DNA from: a bacterium
Lineage (GTDB): Bacteria; Verrucomicrobiota; Verrucomicrobiia; Limisphaerales; J093
Direction of reading: 5' to 3'
NCBI GenBank assembly: GCA_021780105.1
Contig: JAJXZJ010000065.1
Span: 1-64,000, forward strand
DNA length: 64,000 nt
In this document: one piece after another, positions 17,746 to 25,608 of the stretch
Layout of the letters: each line of letters opens with the position of its first letter
How positions within the stretch are numbered: the stretch's first letter is position 1
Notes under the pieces: generated by a model
Database searches by the model: none
What the model saw: only the letters and a program-made list of their open reading frames with translations
Told to the model about the DNA's origin: nothing
Made by a program: the position numbers and the translations under genes

Positions 17746-18675
17746 ATGTTCACAACCGTCAAAACGTGGGCGGGATTCGTCAAACTCTCCCACACCGTCT
17801 TTGCACTGCCGTTCGCCCTGGCTTCCATGGTCGTGGCGGCGCGGGACCAGCGTGGCTGGCCGGGTTGGCGCACGTTTGGCCTCATCCTCGCCGCCATGAT
17901 TTGTGCCCGCAGTTGCGCGATGGCCTTCAACCGCATCATGGACCGCCGCTTTGACGCGCTGAATCCACGAACTGCGGCGCGCCACCTGCCGGCGGGCCGG
18001 GTTTCGCTGGCCGGCGCCTGGACGTTCTGGGTGTTGAGCGCGGCGGGTCTGGTGTTCGTGACCTGGCACATCAACCGCGTCTGCTTCTACCTGTCACCGG
18101 TGGCGTTGTTCGTCGTGTGTTTTTACTCGCTGACGAAGCGGTTCACGGATTTCACCCATGTCTTCCTGGGCGTGGCGCTGGCGCTGGCACCCATCGGCGC
18201 ATGGCTGGCAGTGCGCGGCAACTTCGATTTGTTCCCGGTCAGTCATGGCATGATCCAGCTCTCGCACAGCGCGATTCTCGCACTCTTGCTGGCCGTGGCC
18301 GTGGTGTTCTGGTTGATCGGCTTCGACATCATTTACGCGCTGCAAGACTACGAGTTCGACCGCGTTCACGGGCTGCATTCGCTGGTGGTGCGCTGGGGCG
18401 TGGCCAACGCGCTGAAGGCCTCGTTCCTGGCGCATCTGATCATGTGGGTGACGCTCGGCGTGTTCGGCCTGCTGGCGCGGTTCTGGATCGCGTATCTCGT
18501 CGGGCTGGTGCTCATCATCGCCTGCCTGGTGATGGAGCACTGGCTGGCGCGGCGGCGCAGCCTGAAGTGGATTGACACCGCGTTCTTCCGCTTGAACGCG
18601 CTGATCAGTGTCATCTTCCTGGTGGTGATCGTGGCCGAGGTGGCCTTCCCGCGGTTCCGCTTGTTTGCGCAATAA
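17746..18675 (+). CDS. UbiA-family prenyltransferase (quinone biosynthesis)
   Basis: This 309-residue membrane protein of the UbiA family attaches a polyprenyl chain to an aromatic ring. Both Mg-diphosphate motifs are visible: AFNRIMDRRFDALNPRTAAR (N..xD...D type, about residues 62-80) and IGFDIIYALQDYEFDRVHGL (about residues 188-207). Eight or so hydrophobic segments follow the family topology. The ATG at 17746 is chosen because the conserved start (TWAGFVKLSHTVFALPFAL) follows at once. Related proteins act in ubiquinone (UbiA) or futalosine-type menaquinone (MqnP) synthesis. The latter fits this phylum but is an inference. Confidence 0.88.
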   Translation: MFTTVKTWAGFVKLSHTVFALPFALASMVVAARDQRGWPGWRTFGLILAAMICARSCAMAFNRIMDRRFDALNPRTAARHLPAGRVSLAGAWTFWVLSAAGLVFVTWHINRVCFYLSPVALFVVCFYSLTKRFTDFTHVFLGVALALAPIGAWLAVRGNFDLFPVSHGMIQLSHSAILALLLAVAVVFWLIGFDIIYALQDYEFDRVHGLHSLVVRWGVANALKASFLAHLIMWVTLGVFGLLARFWIAYLVGLVLIIACLVMEHWLARRRSLKWIDTAFFRLNALISVIFLVVIVAEVAFPRFRLFAQ

Positions 18676-18695
18676 AGCGCCGGACAACCGGCGCG

Positions 18696-19103
18696 TCAGC
18701 CGACACGGAAGGAGAGGCGGGTGATCATTTCCCGGCCGAAGGCGGCCTGCAGACGGCTCAGGATTTCCTTGCGGTGGTAGCGGACGATTTCATCCAGCCA
18801 CACGCTATTGTCCACGGCCACAAACAGCGTGCCGCGGTGGACGCCGGCGGGTTGCGCATGGGCGACGAGCTTCGGGTCCAGCAACTCGCCCCACACCTTC
18901 ACGATCTCCGCCTCGGCGCGCCGGCGGTCCAGACCCAGCCGGCCCACCACGGCGGGCAGAACCTCGGCGGCGGGTTTCGCGGGCGTGCGGTCGCGTTCGA
19001 GCGACGCCAGATCCACGCCGCGCCATTCGGCGAGCACGGTTTCGCGGGCGCTGCGGGCGGCGGGCCGCCGGGACGCGCGCCAGATGGGATGAGGCAACGA
19101 CAC
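18696..19103 (-). CDS. DciA-like DUF721 protein
   Basis: This 135-residue protein has a basic N-terminus and a DUF721 domain (about residues 45-135). Visible pieces are VLPAVVGRLGLDRRRAEAEI, VWGELLDPKLVAHAQPAGVH, GTLFVAVDNSVWLDEIVRYH and ILSRLQAAFGREMITRLSFR. DUF721/DciA proteins help load the replicative helicase DnaB in many bacteria. It lies 6 bp downstream of the GH42 stop/start region on the same strand (the GH42 gene ends at 19110) and is convergent with ubiA. The DciA role is inferred from the family. Confidence 0.75.
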   Translation of the reverse strand: MSLPHPIWRASRRPAARSARETVLAEWRGVDLASLERDRTPAKPAAEVLPAVVGRLGLDRRRAEAEIVKVWGELLDPKLVAHAQPAGVHRGTLFVAVDNSVWLDEIVRYHRKEILSRLQAAFGREMITRLSFRVG

Positions 19104-19109
19104 AGCGGC

Positions 19110-21173
19110 TCAAGCTACCCCGTGGGCAATCTTTTCGTCCAGCACCAGGACGCCGTGCGGCGGCAGGTCGTAGTTGCCGGAAAACGTGTTCGCCGTGAGG
19201 TAATCGTGCATCGGCTTGTAAAACGTGATGCGAACCGGCGTGTTCTGGTGGTTGAGGAGGAAGTAGATTTTCGTGTCGTCCTTCTGGCGCATGCTGACCT
19301 CGACGGTGTCCGGCACCTTGAGCAACGGGTAGAGGTTGCACAATTGGCGCAGCCAGGTGACGAGGTCGTAATAGAACGACTGCTGGCACATCGTGCCGAT
19401 GTAAATGGCACGGCCGAGGCCGTAGCTGTTGACGGTGATCGCCGGCCGGCCCGCGTAGAAGTCTTTGGAATACGTGGCGATGACGTCGCATTCCTTCGGT
19501 TCGATGATGTCGCACCAAAGCCGGGCGCTGTGGAGATGGGTGGCAGGGAAGGAGCCTTTGAACGAGAGGTGGTTTTCCTCCTCCGGCGGGAGGGGGTCAA
19601 ACTCCAGCACCTCCATGCCGAACAGATCGGTCAGGTCTTGCGGGTAGCCGGTGTCCGGGGCGATGTCGTGCTCGTCCACCAGGCCGGTGTTGAAGGTGGC
19701 CACGAGCGTGCCGCCGTTCTGAACGTAGAGTTTGAGCAAATCGGCCTCGCCGCCCGCCAGCAGGTGAAGCGACGGTGCAAAGACGATCTTGTATTTCGAC
19801 AAATCCTCGCTGGGTCGCGCGAAATCCACCGGGATGTTCCGGTCGTGCAGCGCATTGTAAAAAAGCATCGCGTGCTCGCGCTGCTTGAAATGCTTGTTCG
19901 GCTGCATCGGCTGCTTGAGCGTCCACTCGTTCGGATGGCTGTGGAGGAGGCAGCACTCGGCGACAACCTTGGTACCCTTGAGCACCGGCGCGAGAAGTTT
20001 CATTTCCTCGCCGATCTGGCTGATCTCACGATAGACGCGGTTGTCGCCGCGGCCGTCGTGGGTGAGCACACCGCCGTAGAATTTCTCCGAGCCGATGCGC
20101 GGCGAGCGCCAGAAGAAGTAGAGCACGCCGGTCGCGCCGCGGGAAATGAGCTGGAATGTAAACAGCCGCACGACGCCCGGCCGCAGCAGCGAGTTGACGT
20201 CCTGCCAGTTCACGTTGCCGGCCTTTTGTTCGATGACCCAGAAGCCTTCCTCGCCGTCGGGCGTCTTGACGGCCGTCTTCTTCAGTGAACGCATGATGTC
20301 CAGTTCGACGGCGTTGTCCGATGGCCGGGACTTGAGGGTGGCGTAGGAGTCGAGCGACACGAAGTCGAGGTTTTCGGCCATGTCGAAATGGTCGTAGTGA
20401 CGGGTTAGCGAACGGAGGTTGGTGGTGACCGGCAGACCGGGCGTCAGTTCGTGGAGCAGGTCAGCCTGCATTTTCACGTAGGCGACGCAGGTGTCGCTGG
20501 CGAAGCGCATCCAGTCGAGCACCAGCGCGGGGTTATGCACGGTAGGCGCGTTCATGGGCATGGGCACCTGGTCCCAATCCGTCACGACCTGGCTCCAGAA
20601 CCGGTTGCCCATGAGGTCGTTGAGCTGCCCGATGGTTTCATATTTCGCCTTCAGCCACGCGTGCCAGTCGTGCCGCGACTGCTCGTTGAAGGAAAATTCC
20701 GTGCGATGACCGCCGATGCCGTTGTCAATCTGCCAGCCGATCAACTGCGGGTGCTTGCCCAGCGCCTTGGCCAGCTCGGTCACGATGCGGCGCGAATAAT
20801 CCCAATAAACATCGCTGTTCATGCAGTAGGCATGGCGCGTGCCCTCGTGCAACGCGAGGCCGCGCTCGTCCAGCGGCAGGATTTCCGGATGCTTCTTCGC
20901 CAGCCAGATCGGCGGCGCGGCGGTCGGCGTGCCCAGCACCACCTGAATGCCGGCGATTTTCATGATGTCCATGGCCCGCCACATCCAGTCGAAGTCGAAC
21001 TTTCCCTCCGCGCGCTCGTAGAGACCCCAGCAGAACTCGCCCATTCGCACCACGTTGACGCCCGCGGCGACCATGAGCTGCGCGTCGCGCTCCCAACGGC
21101 CTTCGGGTATGTCCGGGCTTCCTGAATACGGATAAACCCAATGCTCTGGATGATAATCAACGCCGAAATACAT
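19110..21173 (-). CDS. GH42 beta-galactosidase-like protein with altered acid/base site
   Basis: This 687-residue protein has the three-domain GH42 layout: a TIM barrel (residues 1-390, starting MYFGVDYHPEHWVYP), a trimerisation domain (LKGTKVVAECCLLHSHPNEW) and a small C-terminal beta domain. GH42 enzymes hydrolyse beta-galactosides. The nucleophile is present as E315 in FWVIEQKAGNVNW. The acid/base glutamate normally found in 'DNEYG' is replaced: the sequence reads WQIDNGIGGHRTEFSF with Gly at 152, encoded by GGC, so a single-base error would not explain it. No signal peptide is present, so it is cytoplasmic. It may act on an unusual substrate, use another residue such as E159, or be catalytically altered. 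Confidence 0.88.
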   Translation of the reverse strand: MYFGVDYHPEHWVYPYSGSPDIPEGRWERDAQLMVAAGVNVVRMGEFCWGLYERAEGKFDFDWMWRAMDIMKIAGIQVVLGTPTAAPPIWLAKKHPEILPLDERGLALHEGTRHAYCMNSDVYWDYSRRIVTELAKALGKHPQLIGWQIDNGIGGHRTEFSFNEQSRHDWHAWLKAKYETIGQLNDLMGNRFWSQVVTDWDQVPMPMNAPTVHNPALVLDWMRFASDTCVAYVKMQADLLHELTPGLPVTTNLRSLTRHYDHFDMAENLDFVSLDSYATLKSRPSDNAVELDIMRSLKKTAVKTPDGEEGFWVIEQKAGNVNWQDVNSLLRPGVVRLFTFQLISRGATGVLYFFWRSPRIGSEKFYGGVLTHDGRGDNRVYREISQIGEEMKLLAPVLKGTKVVAECCLLHSHPNEWTLKQPMQPNKHFKQREHAMLFYNALHDRNIPVDFARPSEDLSKYKIVFAPSLHLLAGGEADLLKLYVQNGGTLVATFNTGLVDEHDIAPDTGYPQDLTDLFGMEVLEFDPLPPEEENHLSFKGSFPATHLHSARLWCDIIEPKECDVIATYSKDFYAGRPAITVNSYGLGRAIYIGTMCQQSFYYDLVTWLRQLCNLYPLLKVPDTVEVSMRQKDDTKIYFLLNHQNTPVRITFYKPMHDYLTANTFSGNYDLPPHGVLVLDEKIAHGVA

Positions 21174-21350
21174 AAGGTTACAGGTGGTTTGCGCTTCGCT
21201 CCAATATTAAGCGGTCGGCGAACCAGCGCAACCGAAAACCCTTGCCCCGCTCCCAATCTGGCAATTTGCCTGGTGAAAGCCGCCCCGGCCGGCGGGCGGG
21301 CCGCACTTTGAACATTGCCGGCCCGGCCCGCGTCGCTATAACTGACTCGC

Positions 21351-21965
21351 ATGTTGCCCGAATTGCTCAAGCACGGCGGGGTGATGATGTGGCTGCTCCT
21401 GGTGACCGGCGGCGTGGGCGTCGCGGTCTTCGTGGAACGGCTGCTGCATTATCACCGCGAGCAGATCAACTCCATCGAGTTCATCAACGGCGTGCGCAAC
21501 GTCCTGCGCCGCGACAATCTGGTCGAGGCGTTGTCCATCTGCGACGCCACGCCGGGACCGGTGGCGCGCCTGGTCAAAACCGCGATTCTCAACCGGGAAC
21601 GCGGCCGCGACGGTGTGCGCGAGTCGCTTGAGGAGGCCGGTCTGCTGGAGGTGCCGCGGCTGGAGGAGAAGCTGAACCTGCTGGCCACGATCGCACAGAT
21701 CGCGCCGATCATGGGTCTGCTCGGCACCGTGCTCGGCTTCGTGAGCGTCTTCCGCGTGCTGCAGACGCTGGGCGTGTCGGCCCCGGCCGGCTACCTGGCG
21801 GGCGGCGTCTGGCAGGCGCTCGTCTGCACCGGCGCGGGCCTCGCCGTGTCCATCCCCGCCTACGCCGGTTACAATTACCTCGTCAGCCGCGTGAACAGCA
21901 TCGTGCTGGACATGGAAAAGGCCTCCGCCGAAATCCTGAACCTCCTCTCCGAACCGCGGAAGTAG
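21351..21965 (+). CDS. ExbB/TolQ/MotA-family proton channel subunit
   Basis: This 204-residue inner-membrane protein has three membrane segments: about residues 10-27 (GVMMWLLLVTGGVGVAVFVE), 115-140 (APIMGLLGTVLGFVSVF) and 155-178. The conserved GLLGTVLGF block of the MotA/TolQ/ExbB family and the preceding cytoplasmic LEEKLNLLATIAQI helix are clear. With ExbD and TonB it would use the proton gradient to energise outer-membrane transport. It is the first gene of a tight four-gene cluster; exbD begins 3 bp after its stop. Confidence 0.9.
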   Translation: MLPELLKHGGVMMWLLLVTGGVGVAVFVERLLHYHREQINSIEFINGVRNVLRRDNLVEALSICDATPGPVARLVKTAILNRERGRDGVRESLEEAGLLEVPRLEEKLNLLATIAQIAPIMGLLGTVLGFVSVFRVLQTLGVSAPAGYLAGGVWQALVCTGAGLAVSIPAYAGYNYLVSRVNSIVLDMEKASAEILNLLSEPRK

Positions 21966-21968
21966 CGC

Positions 21969-22397
21969 ATGAAATTCCCCCGCAACGCGAAGCCGTTCAC
22001 CGGCCAGCTCGACGTGGCGCCGTTCGCCGGGGTGTTTTTCCTGCTTGTGCTCTTCCTGCTGCTGAACTCCTCGCTGGCGCCGCCGCCCGGAATCCGCATC
22101 CAGTTGCCCACGGCCGACGTGCCGGAGCTGCCCGGCGTCCGCCGGCCCGCGCTCACCGTCACCGTGGACCGCGCGGAGGTGCTTTACTTCGACCACCAGG
22201 TCGTGAGCGAGGCCGACCTGCTCCGACATTTGCGGGAGCGCGCCCGCCAAAGCAAGGAACCGCTCACGCTGATCGTGCAGGCCGATGAAGCCGTGAAATA
22301 CCCGGCTGTCGTCCGCCTGGCCGCGCTCGCCCGGCAGGCCGGCATTTACGACGTGCTCATCGCCACCCGGCCGCCGTTGCTGCCGGCCAAACCCTGA
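21969..22397 (+). CDS. ExbD/TolR-family proton channel subunit
   Basis: This 142-residue protein has one membrane segment (about residues 16-36) and a periplasmic domain. The family's N-terminal block is modified: the usual 'DVxPLIDVxxLLLxFF' appears as LDVAPFAGVFFLLVLFLLLN. The conserved membrane Asp of ExbD therefore sits just before the helix (LDVAP), and the inner 'LID' Asp is replaced by Gly. The periplasmic part (RPALTVTVDRAEVLYFDHQV, PLTLIVQADEAVKYPAVVRL) is typical. It is flanked by exbB-like and tonB-like genes. Confidence 0.85.
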   Translation: MKFPRNAKPFTGQLDVAPFAGVFFLLVLFLLLNSSLAPPPGIRIQLPTADVPELPGVRRPALTVTVDRAEVLYFDHQVVSEADLLRHLRERARQSKEPLTLIVQADEAVKYPAVVRLAALARQAGIYDVLIATRPPLLPAKP

Positions 22398-22409
22398 GCT
22401 GCGCGCCAC

Positions 22410-23204
22410 ATGAACGCCGCCGTCGTCCCACATCCTGTCCCGGCGTGGAGCCGCCGCCGCTGGCTGGTCACCACCGGCGTCATCTGCGCCATTCAACTCG
22501 TGCTGCTTTTTCTGCTTTCCCGGCGTCCGGTGGCCAGTGTGGCCAAACCCGCGCCGGCCGGGTCGTTCCGCCTGGCGATCGGCTCCAGCGAGGCCAGCCG
22601 TCTGGGTGAACTGCCGTGGCTGGCCGACGCAGCGGAATTCGCCCTCGCCAGTGCGCACGGTTTTTCCGGCCCGCTCTGGCGTCATCTGCCGGAACTGGCG
22701 CCGCGCACGCTGGAATGGGATGAGCCGCCGCGCTGGCTGACCCACGCCGAAGCTGGCTGGCCGGAGTTCACCGGGTCGGCGTCCTTCGCGTCTCCCGCCG
22801 CCGTTCCCGTGGCGGAACCGCCCGCCGCCGCGCCTTACGCGCCGCCGCTGGCCCAGCCGGCGGCGCCCGACTATCCGTCCCTGCTGCTGATCGAAGGCGG
22901 TCTGCATGGTCGGGAACTGGCCGGCAAACTCGACCTGCCCACGTGGGCGAACGCGGATGAATTGCAGGCCAGCACCGTGGAGGTGCTCGTGAACCGGAAC
23001 GGCGCCGTGCTGGCGGCCACCCTCCTGACCAGCAGCGGACTGGAGGCCGCCGACCAGAGCGCGCTGCAACTTGCGCGGACGGCAAAGTTTGTCCCCGTGG
23101 ACGCAGCCGCGGGCAATGCACGCCTGACCTGGGGCCGGCTGATTTTCTTCTGGCAAACCCGGCCGCCGGGCGCTGCGGCGCCGGCCAAACCCGCCAAGCC
23201 ATGA
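22410..23204 (+). CDS. TonB-like energy transducer
   Basis: This 264-residue protein has a short cytoplasmic N-terminus, a membrane anchor (residues 20-38, VTTGVICAIQLVLLFLL), a long Ala/Pro-rich spacer (about residues 125-150) and a C-terminal TonB-type domain (VEVLVNRNGAVLAATLLTSS, LQLARTAKFVPVDAAAG). TonB proteins transmit force from ExbBD to outer-membrane receptors. The assignment rests on topology, the C-terminal pattern and the ExbB-ExbD context. Its stop overlaps the start of the next small gene by 4 bp (ATGA). Confidence 0.8.
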   Translation: MNAAVVPHPVPAWSRRRWLVTTGVICAIQLVLLFLLSRRPVASVAKPAPAGSFRLAIGSSEASRLGELPWLADAAEFALASAHGFSGPLWRHLPELAPRTLEWDEPPRWLTHAEAGWPEFTGSASFASPAAVPVAEPPAAAPYAPPLAQPAAPDYPSLLLIEGGLHGRELAGKLDLPTWANADELQASTVEVLVNRNGAVLAATLLTSSGLEAADQSALQLARTAKFVPVDAAAGNARLTWGRLIFFWQTRPPGAAAPAKPAKP

Positions 23205-23425
23205 CCGAGGACGGACTGCTGTTTGCCTATGTGCTGACGCTGCTCGGCGCGCTCACCGTCGTGGCCGTTTACGACGAACTGCGCCGCCGGCGGTTTGGTC
23301 CCAGTGCGGCACCGGACAACGTGTTTCGCTGCGAGCAGTGCAGCTACGTTTACACCGACGATCCGGACGTGGATCTTTCGCGCTGCCCGCAATGCGGCAC
23401 CATGAACAACATTTTCCGCTTCTGA
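23201..23425 (+). CDS. Small membrane-anchored zinc-ribbon protein
   Basis: This 74-residue protein has one N-terminal membrane helix (LFAYVLTLLGALTVVAVYDE) and a cytoplasmic rubredoxin/zinc-ribbon module with two CxxC pairs (FRCEQCSYVYTDDPDVDLS ... CPQCG) ending TMNNIFRF. The ATG overlaps the tonB-like stop (ATGA), so translation is probably coupled. I know no characterised family with this architecture. It may be an accessory of the ExbBD-TonB complex. It is convergent with guaB, 18 bp away. Confidence 0.7.
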   Translation: MTEDGLLFAYVLTLLGALTVVAVYDELRRRRFGPSAAPDNVFRCEQCSYVYTDDPDVDLSRCPQCGTMNNIFRF

Positions 23426-23443
23426 GCCGGGCGGCCGCCGGGT

Positions 23444-25009
23444 TCAGTTTGCCGTCTTGATTTCCACCACATCGTGTGTGCCGGCCTCGCGCATGCCCGC
23501 CGGGCTGACGCGGACATACCGCGCCCGGCGGCGCAGTTCGGCGAGGTTGGGCGCGCCAAGGTAACCCATGCCGGACTGGATGCCGCCGATGAGCTGCGCG
23601 AGCACGGTGTCCACGGTGGACGTGGCTTCCTTGAGCGCCTCGACGCCCTCGGCGGCGAGCTTGCGCGTGGGATCGGTGGTGTGGCCGTAGCGGGCGGCCG
23701 AACCGGCCTTCATCGCCGCCAGGCTGCCCATGCCACGATACTGTTTGTAGAGTTTGCCGTTGATTTCGATGACTTGTCCCGGCGACTCCGGGCAGCCGGC
23801 GAGCAACCCGCCGCAGAGAACCGCGTGCGCCAGCGTCAGCGCCTTCACAATGTCGCCGGACTTCGCGATGCCGCCATCCGCAATGATGGTGACGCCGCAC
23901 GCCGCCGCCGCGCGGGAGGCGACGTAGAGCGCGGTAAGTTGCGGAATGCCGACACCCGCCACGAGGCGTGTCGTGCAAATCGAACCCGGTCCCTGCCCCA
24001 CTTTGACGACGTTCGCACCGCGGCTGGCCAGGAACTCCACGCCGGCGGCGCTGGTCACGTTGCCGGCGATGATCGGCAGCTTGGGAAAAGCTTCGCGGAT
24101 GAGCCGCACGGTTTCGCCGACGCCCTTGGTGTGGCCGTGCGCCGTGGAAACGGCGACCACATCCACGCCGCGTTCCACCATGGCGCTGACGTGGTTGAGG
24201 ATGCGGCTGCGGTCCAGCTCGCCGGTGGCGTTGCGCGGAGCGGAAACGGCCGCGCCGCAGATCAACCGCAGGTGCGCGTCGCGGGCCGGTTTGAACTGCG
24301 CTTTGCGCTCCTGCATGATCCGCTCCACGTCGCTGAGCGTGAAGAGACCATGCAAATGATCCTCGTCGTCCACCACGAGCAGTTTGTGGAAACCGGGATG
24401 GTCCGTGAAGAACTGGTCGGCCTGCGTGATCGGATCGTTGCCGAGTTCGCGCCGGTGGATGGTTTGCACCTGGGCGCGCGGCGTCAGGACATCGGCCACG
24501 CGCCGGTTGGCGTAGCGTTGTTTCACCACGTGGCCCGGAAGCAAGCCGACCAGCCGACCCGCGGCATCCACCGCCGGGAACGTGCTGAACGAGAAATTCT
24601 TCGCTTCGACCATCGCCAGCACCTCGCCGATCAACTCTTCCGGCGCGACCTTGATCGGTTCCTGGATCAGGCCGTGGACGTGGTTCTTGACGCGGCTCAG
24701 TTCGGAGAGTTGCTGCTTTTCGGGCATGTTGTAGTGCAGCAGTCCCAGGCCGCCGTTGAGCGCCATGGCGATGGCCATCCGCGATTCGGTGACCGTGTCC
24801 ATGTCGGCGGAAATGATCGGAATGTGCAGGCGCAACCCTTCGCAGAGCTGGGTGTCGAGCTGGGTGTCGCGGGGCAGCACCTCGGAATAGAGCGTTCCGA
24901 GGGAGACATCGTCATAGGTCAACGCGAGTTGACCGGACGCAGTGAAAAACGTATCCGCCGGCTGGTAGAACCCGGCGTCAATCGCAGCGGATGGTTGTGA
25001 TGCAGCCAT
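23444..25009 (-). CDS. guaB: Inosine-5'-monophosphate dehydrogenase
   Basis: GuaB oxidises IMP to XMP with NAD, the first committed step of GMP synthesis. The 521-residue protein has the TIM barrel interrupted by two CBS domains (about residues 125-245; [40 protein letters not shown]). Active-site blocks are [35 protein letters not shown] (catalytic Cys), [16 protein letters not shown] and [10 protein letters not shown]. The usual serine-rich 'GSLLAGTEE' loop reads [13 protein letters not shown]. The start [11 protein letters not shown] at 25009 precedes the family start; the frame extends upstream only into prepilin-pseudogene sequence. Confidence 0.95.
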   Translation of the reverse strand: MAASQPSAAIDAGFYQPADTFFTASGQLALTYDDVSLGTLYSEVLPRDTQLDTQLCEGLRLHIPIISADMDTVTESRMAIAMALNGGLGLLHYNMPEKQQLSELSRVKNHVHGLIQEPIKVAPEELIGEVLAMVEAKNFSFSTFPAVDAAGRLVGLLPGHVVKQRYANRRVADVLTPRAQVQTIHRRELGNDPITQADQFFTDHPGFHKLLVVDDEDHLHGLFTLSDVERIMQERKAQFKPARDAHLRLICGAAVSAPRNATGELDRSRILNHVSAMVERGVDVVAVSTAHGHTKGVGETVRLIREAFPKLPIIAGNVTSAAGVEFLASRGANVVKVGQGPGSICTTRLVAGVGIPQLTALYVASRAAAACGVTIIADGGIAKSGDIVKALTLAHAVLCGGLLAGCPESPGQVIEINGKLYKQYRGMGSLAAMKAGSAARYGHTTDPTRKLAAEGVEALKEATSTVDTVLAQLIGGIQSGMGYLGAPNLAELRRRARYVRVSPAGMREAGTHDVVEIKTAN

Positions 25010-25029
25010 GTCAATTGATGCCTGAAGAA

Positions 25030-25346
25030 ACCCCGCGCTGGCAAGTCCGAACTGCGTTTCGCGGCGATGGACGCAACCTGGCACCGCTGGCCGCGCAATG
25101 CCGGAAAACGGCGCGCCAGCCCGCAGGCAGCGGCGTCCACGGCCATTTTGAAGGGCAGCGTGATCTGCCGCAAATTGCTCAGGCATTGGATGTTTTGGGC
25201 CTTGGCCTTGGCCGTAGCCAGCGCCGGCAGCAGCAGCGAAGGCAAAATGCCAATGATCGCAATGACCACCGCAGTTCGATCAAGGTGAACCCAACATCTG
25301 CGTCGCTTCGTTGCGACGGCTTCGGAAATCGGTAAGCCGGCTTCAT
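25030..25346 (-). pseudogene. Broken type IV prepilin-like gene
   Basis: The minus strand begins MKPAYRFPKPSQRSDADV and enters a prepilin cleavage site GFTLIEL. The rest of the hydrophobic helix ([20 protein letters not shown]) continues in another frame: one base is missing in the codon run after GFTLIEL (CTGCGGTGG where CTGCTGGTGG is expected). After [20 protein letters not shown] and KMAVD the sequence loses similarity to prepilins. The shared [16 protein letters not shown] string shows that it is a paralogue of the gene at 57500-58518. It cannot make a normal pilin. Confidence 0.8.
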
Positions 25347-25411
25347 GGCCCTGGCCTTTGGTGTTGACGAAAGAACCATTACGCCTGCGGCACCGGCCTG
25401 GCAAGGTCATG

Positions 25412-25540
25412 CGGCGGACGGTGGTGTCCCATTCTCAGGAGCGCGGCATTTATGCCGTTTCGATAAACCCAAACCTACATGGCGTTGAAGCGGGCTGAAG
25501 CCCGCGCTCCATGAAAAATGAGGACACTACCCGACGGACG
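25412..25540. mobile_element. MITE-like element A with GTRGTGTCC ends
   Basis: A 111-bp element at 25421-25531 has imperfect terminal inverted repeats: GTGGTGTCCCATTCTCAGGA at the left and, reversed, GTAGTGTCCTCATTTTTCAT at the right. Each is followed by GAGCGCGG. A second, inner hairpin (AGCGGGCTGAAGCCCGCGCT) lies at its right side. Near-identical 9-mers flank it (CGGCGGACG at 25412-25420, CGACGGACG at 25532-25540), consistent with a decayed target duplication. It has no coding capacity and shares its ends with element B at 34972-35070. Confidence 0.65.
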
Positions 25541-25608
25541 TGGCGCTGCGAGGTTGACGATCCAAAAGACTATGCCCACGCTGGTCGCCTCGACTCGACC
25601 ACCACGAA

